Shown: positions 6,176 to 7,619 of the stretch, one piece after another
Position numbering within the stretch: position 1 is the first letter of the stretch
How the letters are laid out: each line of letters opens with the position of its first letter
Assembly (NCBI GenBank): GCA_002343425.1
Contig: DDSO01000054.1
Span: forward strand, 1-7,619
DNA from: Brevundimonas sp. UBA2388
Lineage (GTDB): Bacteria > Pseudomonadota > Alphaproteobacteria > Caulobacterales > Caulobacteraceae
Length of the DNA stretch: 7,619 nucleotides
Direction: 5' to 3'
Translations under genes and position numbers: made by a program
The notes under the pieces: generated by a model
Databases searched by the model: none
What the model was told of the DNA's origin: nothing
Seen by the model: the letters and a program-made list of their open reading frames with translations, nothing else

Positions 6176-7090
6176 TCAGCCCTGTTTTCGGCAGGCTTCG
6201 TAAAGCGCCACGGCGGCGGCGTTGGAGACGTTCAGGCTCTCGAAACCGCCGGGCATGGGAATCTTCGCCAGGACATCGCAATGCTCCGCGACCAGTCGCC
6301 GGATGCCGTCGCCTTCGGAACCCATGACGAGCACGGTCGGGCGCTCATCCAGCGCCTGTTCCAGCGTCAACTCGGCCGAGCCGTCGAGGCCGACCGCGCG
6401 CCAGCCCATGTCGGCGAGCGTCTCGAGTGCGCGGCTGAGATTGGTCACCCGGGCGCAGGGCAGGCGTTCCGTCGCGCCGGCCGAGGCCTTGGCCAGGGCG
6501 CCGGCGAGGGCGGGTGAGTGCCGGTCCTGAACCACGATCCCCTTCGCGCCAAAGGCCAGCGCCGAGCGGAAGATGGCCCCGACGTTCTGCGGATCGGTCA
6601 GTTGGTCCAGCATGACGATGACGCCGCCCTCTCCGGCGATGTCCTCCAGCGCCACGCCTTCCAGAGGCTGGACCTTGAACGCCATACCCTGATGCACGGC
6701 GCCCGGCGGCAGCATCCGGTCCAGCGCCTGGACCTCGATGATCTCGATCCTGTGGCCGTTGGCCAGCTTGTCGCGTTCGAGTTCCGCGGCGCGGTCGGCG
6801 GTCGCCAGCAGCCGGCCCATGCCCTTGCGGGCCGGATTGGCGAGGGCGGCGATGACCGGGTGGCGACCCCAGACGAAATTGTCGGCGTCAGCCTTGGCTC
6901 GCGAAGGACGCGGGGCGGAATCAGAGAAGGCCTTCGGCTTCGGGTTGGGGTTCCAGCCGCCGCGGTCCGGACCGCCCTCGGACTTGCCCTTGGCGCCCGC
7001 TCCGGGCCCACCGGCGCGGGCCGCCGACCGGTCGCCGAAAGCCGGTTTTTTGCCCGATTTCCGGTCGTTGCGTTCTGGATTTCTCGACAC
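6176..7090 (-). CDS. rlmB: 23S rRNA (guanosine-2'-O)-methyltransferase RlmB, TrmH/SPOUT family
   Basis: A 304-residue SPOUT methyltransferase that by homology 2'-O-methylates G2251 in the peptidyl-transferase loop of 23S rRNA using S-adenosylmethionine. An L30e-like substrate-binding domain runs from about residue 72 (FVWGRHPVIAAL) to 145. The catalytic domain carries motif 1 DPQNVGAIFRSA (166-177, N169 and R175), motif 2 VMGSEGDGIRR (255-265) and motif 3 IPMPGGFESLNVSNAA (277-292), whose residues form the trefoil knot. The first 70 residues are an extra Gly/Lys/Arg/Pro-rich, probably disordered tail; E. coli RlmB is about 60 residues shorter. The start is GTG, 10 nt after GGAGG, a good Shine-Dalgarno. 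Other TrmH-family specificity (for example a tRNA target) is possible but less likely. Confidence 0.93.
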   Translation of the reverse strand: MSRNPERNDRKSGKKPAFGDRSAARAGGPGAGAKGKSEGGPDRGGWNPNPKPKAFSDSAPRPSRAKADADNFVWGRHPVIAALANPARKGMGRLLATADRAAELERDKLANGHRIEIIEVQALDRMLPPGAVHQGMAFKVQPLEGVALEDIAGEGGVIVMLDQLTDPQNVGAIFRSALAFGAKGIVVQDRHSPALAGALAKASAGATERLPCARVTNLSRALETLADMGWRAVGLDGSAELTLEQALDERPTVLVMGSEGDGIRRLVAEHCDVLAKIPMPGGFESLNVSNAAAVALYEACRKQG

Positions 7091-7100
7091 TATAAGACGC

Positions 7101-7105
7101 CCTCC
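7101..7105 (-). promoter_or_regulatory. Ribosome-binding site of rlmB
   Basis: On the minus strand, GGAGG (7105-7101) precedes the GTG start at 7090 by 10 nt. This is one of the few strong Shine-Dalgarno sequences in the window and supports the GTG start. Confidence 0.7.
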
Positions 7106-7112
7106 GATTTGG

Positions 7113-7125
7113 AGCCCTGAGGGCT
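7113..7125. repeat. Inverted repeat AGCCCT-G-AGGGCT in the rlmB/tRNA divergent region
   Basis: Two 6-bp arms around a single base lie just upstream of the rlmB Shine-Dalgarno. The loop is too short for an efficient RNA hairpin unless pairs open. It might be a protein-binding site or chance. The whole 7091-7236 gap should hold promoters for rlmB (left) and the tRNA-tuf operon (right), but I could not assign convincing boxes. Confidence 0.3.
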
Positions 7126-7236
7126 TTCGGGTCTGGCGCCCCTCCTAAACCAGGCGACGCAGGAACCCGAGAGCTTTTGTTGTTTCGACGGCCGAAAGGT
7201 CGCCGGCGCATCGGTCCGACGGTTCGAAAACGCGCT

Positions 7237-7320
7237 GGGGGAATGTCCCGAGTGGCAAAGGGGGGGGACTGTAAATCCCCTGCGTAAGCTTCGCAGGTTC
7301 GAGTCCTGCTTCCCCCACCA
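7237..7320 (+). tRNA. tRNA-Tyr (GTA)
   Basis: An 84-nt class II tRNA with encoded CCA. The acceptor stem is GGGGGAA/TTCCCCC with A73. The anticodon stem GGGGA/TCCCC holds the loop CTGTAAA, so the anticodon is GTA (7271-7273). The variable region TGCGTAAGCTTC is long, as expected for tyrosine, and the T-arm is GCAGG-TTCGAGT-CCTGC. The D-arm TCCC-GAGTGGCAAA-GGGG runs straight into the anticodon stem through eight consecutive G residues (7260-7267). It can be read as a 4-bp stem ending in a U-G pair with no residue 26, or as a 3-bp stem with one extra base after position 9. It is first in the tRNA-Tyr, tRNA-Gly, tuf operon. Confidence 0.96.
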
Positions 7321-7337
7321 CGCGGTTTCGAAACGAA

Positions 7338-7347
7338 GGTCCGGACC
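7338..7347. repeat. 10-bp palindrome GGTCCGGACC in the tRNA spacer
   Basis: A perfect 10-bp palindrome in the tRNA-Tyr/tRNA-Gly spacer, followed by GACCC-CATATC-GGGTC (7345-7360), a small hairpin that shares its first bases. A further CTGCG/CGCAG pairing brackets AGGCGCCT at 7375-7382. Together they suggest the spacer is structured in the primary transcript, where processing enzymes must cut. Confidence 0.35.
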
Positions 7348-7396
7348 CCATATCGGGTCGGCTGCGGAGGGCTGAGGCGCCTGACGCAGTCTCCGT

Positions 7397-7470
7397 GCGG
7401 GTATAGTACAATGGTAGTACAGCAGCCTTCCAAGCTGAATATGTCGGTTCGATTCCGTCTACCCGCTCCA
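7397..7470 (+). tRNA. tRNA-Gly (TCC)
   Basis: A 74-nt tRNA with encoded CCA. The acceptor stem is GCGGGTA/TACCCGC with T73, as in E. coli tRNA-Gly(TCC). The D-arm is GTAC-AATGGTA-GTAC. The anticodon loop is CTTCCAA, so the anticodon is TCC (7429-7431). The T-arm is GTCGG-TTCGATT-CCGTC. Two stem positions do not pair: G7422 against A7438 at the top of the anticodon stem (27-43), and T7444 against T7458 in the T-stem (50-64). The tRNA lies 63 bp before the tuf start and is very probably co-transcribed with it. Confidence 0.95.
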
Positions 7471-7520
7471 GAATTCTCTAGCTGACCAACGCCCGCTCCC
7501 CATCTCTGGGCCAGGGCCAC

Positions 7521-7525
7521 AGGAG
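7521..7525 (+). promoter_or_regulatory. Ribosome-binding site of tuf
   Basis: AGGAG lies 8 nt before the tuf ATG. It sits in the 9-nt loop of a possible hairpin formed by GGCCA (7515-7519) and TGGCC (7529-7533), which would leave the Shine-Dalgarno exposed. Confidence 0.85.
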
Positions 7526-7533
7526 TTTTGGCC

Positions 7534-7619
7534 ATGGCCAAGGAAAAGTTCGAACGTACGAAGCCGCACTGCAACATCGGCACGATTGGTCACGTTGACC
7601 ACGGCAAGACGACGCTGAC
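7534..7619 (+). CDS. tuf: Elongation factor Tu, N-terminal part
   Basis: The first 28 codons of EF-Tu, the GTPase that brings aminoacyl-tRNA to the ribosome; the gene continues past the right edge. The visible protein starts [20 protein letters not shown] and continues into the G1 P-loop GHVDHGKT (residues 19-26), which binds GTP phosphates. The start has a strong AGGAG ribosome-binding site. It follows tRNA-Tyr and tRNA-Gly on the same strand, as tufB does in E. coli, where these tRNAs and tuf share a transcript. Whether this is the only tuf copy in the genome cannot be seen here. Confidence 0.98.

Larger units (their letters stand above)
7213..7347 (+). repeat. Inverted repeat flanking tRNA-Tyr (leader/trailer stem of the precursor)
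   Basis: Leader CGGTTCGAAAACGCG (7220-7234) can pair with trailer CGCGGTTTCGAAACG (7321-7335) at 13 of 15 positions, immediately outside the mature tRNA apart from two leader bases (CT). After a bulge, GGTCCG (7213-7218) pairs with CGGACC (7342-7347). The precursor would therefore carry the acceptor stem prolonged by about 19 pairs. Pairing is seen in the sequence; a role in RNase P/RNase E processing is inference. Confidence 0.7.

Noticed and set aside
5167..6327. Open frame of 386 codons on the plus strand, opposite the TerC gene
   Set aside because: Low-complexity Gly/Gln/Asp/His composition, no motif, and it lies antisense to a convincing TerC protein and runs into rlmB.
6921..7583. Minus-strand open frames across the tRNA region
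   Set aside because: They run antisense through two well-formed tRNA genes and the tuf leader and show no protein family features.

Overview
The window is high-GC, gene-dense bacterial chromosome and looks like an alphaproteobacterium, most likely of the Caulobacterales (Caulobacter/Brevundimonas/Phenylobacterium type). The reasons are the protein sequences (short MetG without a C-terminal tRNA-binding domain, EF-Tu N-terminus, MccB N-terminus), several starts with little or no Shine-Dalgarno sequence, and a promoter resembling the Caulobacter housekeeping consensus. This placement comes from recognising families, not from a database search. Nearly all of the window is ordinary core genome. 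No phage, transposase, CRISPR array or defence system is visible.

Left part (1-1506): a methylcrotonyl-CoA carboxylase beta subunit gene (leucine breakdown) runs leftward off the edge. Next to it is a leftward gene for a small four-helix membrane protein. It is divergent from a TetR-type regulator gene. The short divergent region carries two near-identical 18-bp dyads whose centres are 48 bp apart, flanking a good promoter for the membrane protein gene. This looks like a small self-contained repressor/target pair.

Middle (1596-5294, rightward): a NorM-like MATE efflux transporter, then an approximately 100-bp palindromic element built on AGGGATT heptads that supplies the last codons and stop of the MATE gene and ends 7 bp before the metG start. 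MetG (methionyl-tRNA synthetase) follows, with a DUF6624-like protein gene 2 bp behind it.

Right part (5251-7619): a TerC/YjbE-type membrane protein gene and rlmB (23S rRNA 2'-O-methyltransferase) run leftward. The TerC gene overlaps the DUF6624-like gene tail to tail by 44 bp. Rightward from rlmB come tRNA-Tyr(GTA), tRNA-Gly(TCC) and the start of tuf (EF-Tu), an arrangement long known from other proteobacteria. With metG and rlmB, this makes the right half largely a translation-related neighbourhood.

The features most worth a second look are non-coding: the paired TetR operators, the heptad palindrome between the MATE gene and metG, and a long inverted repeat that extends the acceptor stem of the tRNA-Tyr precursor. 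No stretch over 300 bases lacks a gene. The largest gene-free gap is 7091-7236, between rlmB and tRNA-Tyr. It must hold the promoters for both directions, but no clear -35/-10 pair could be assigned there.
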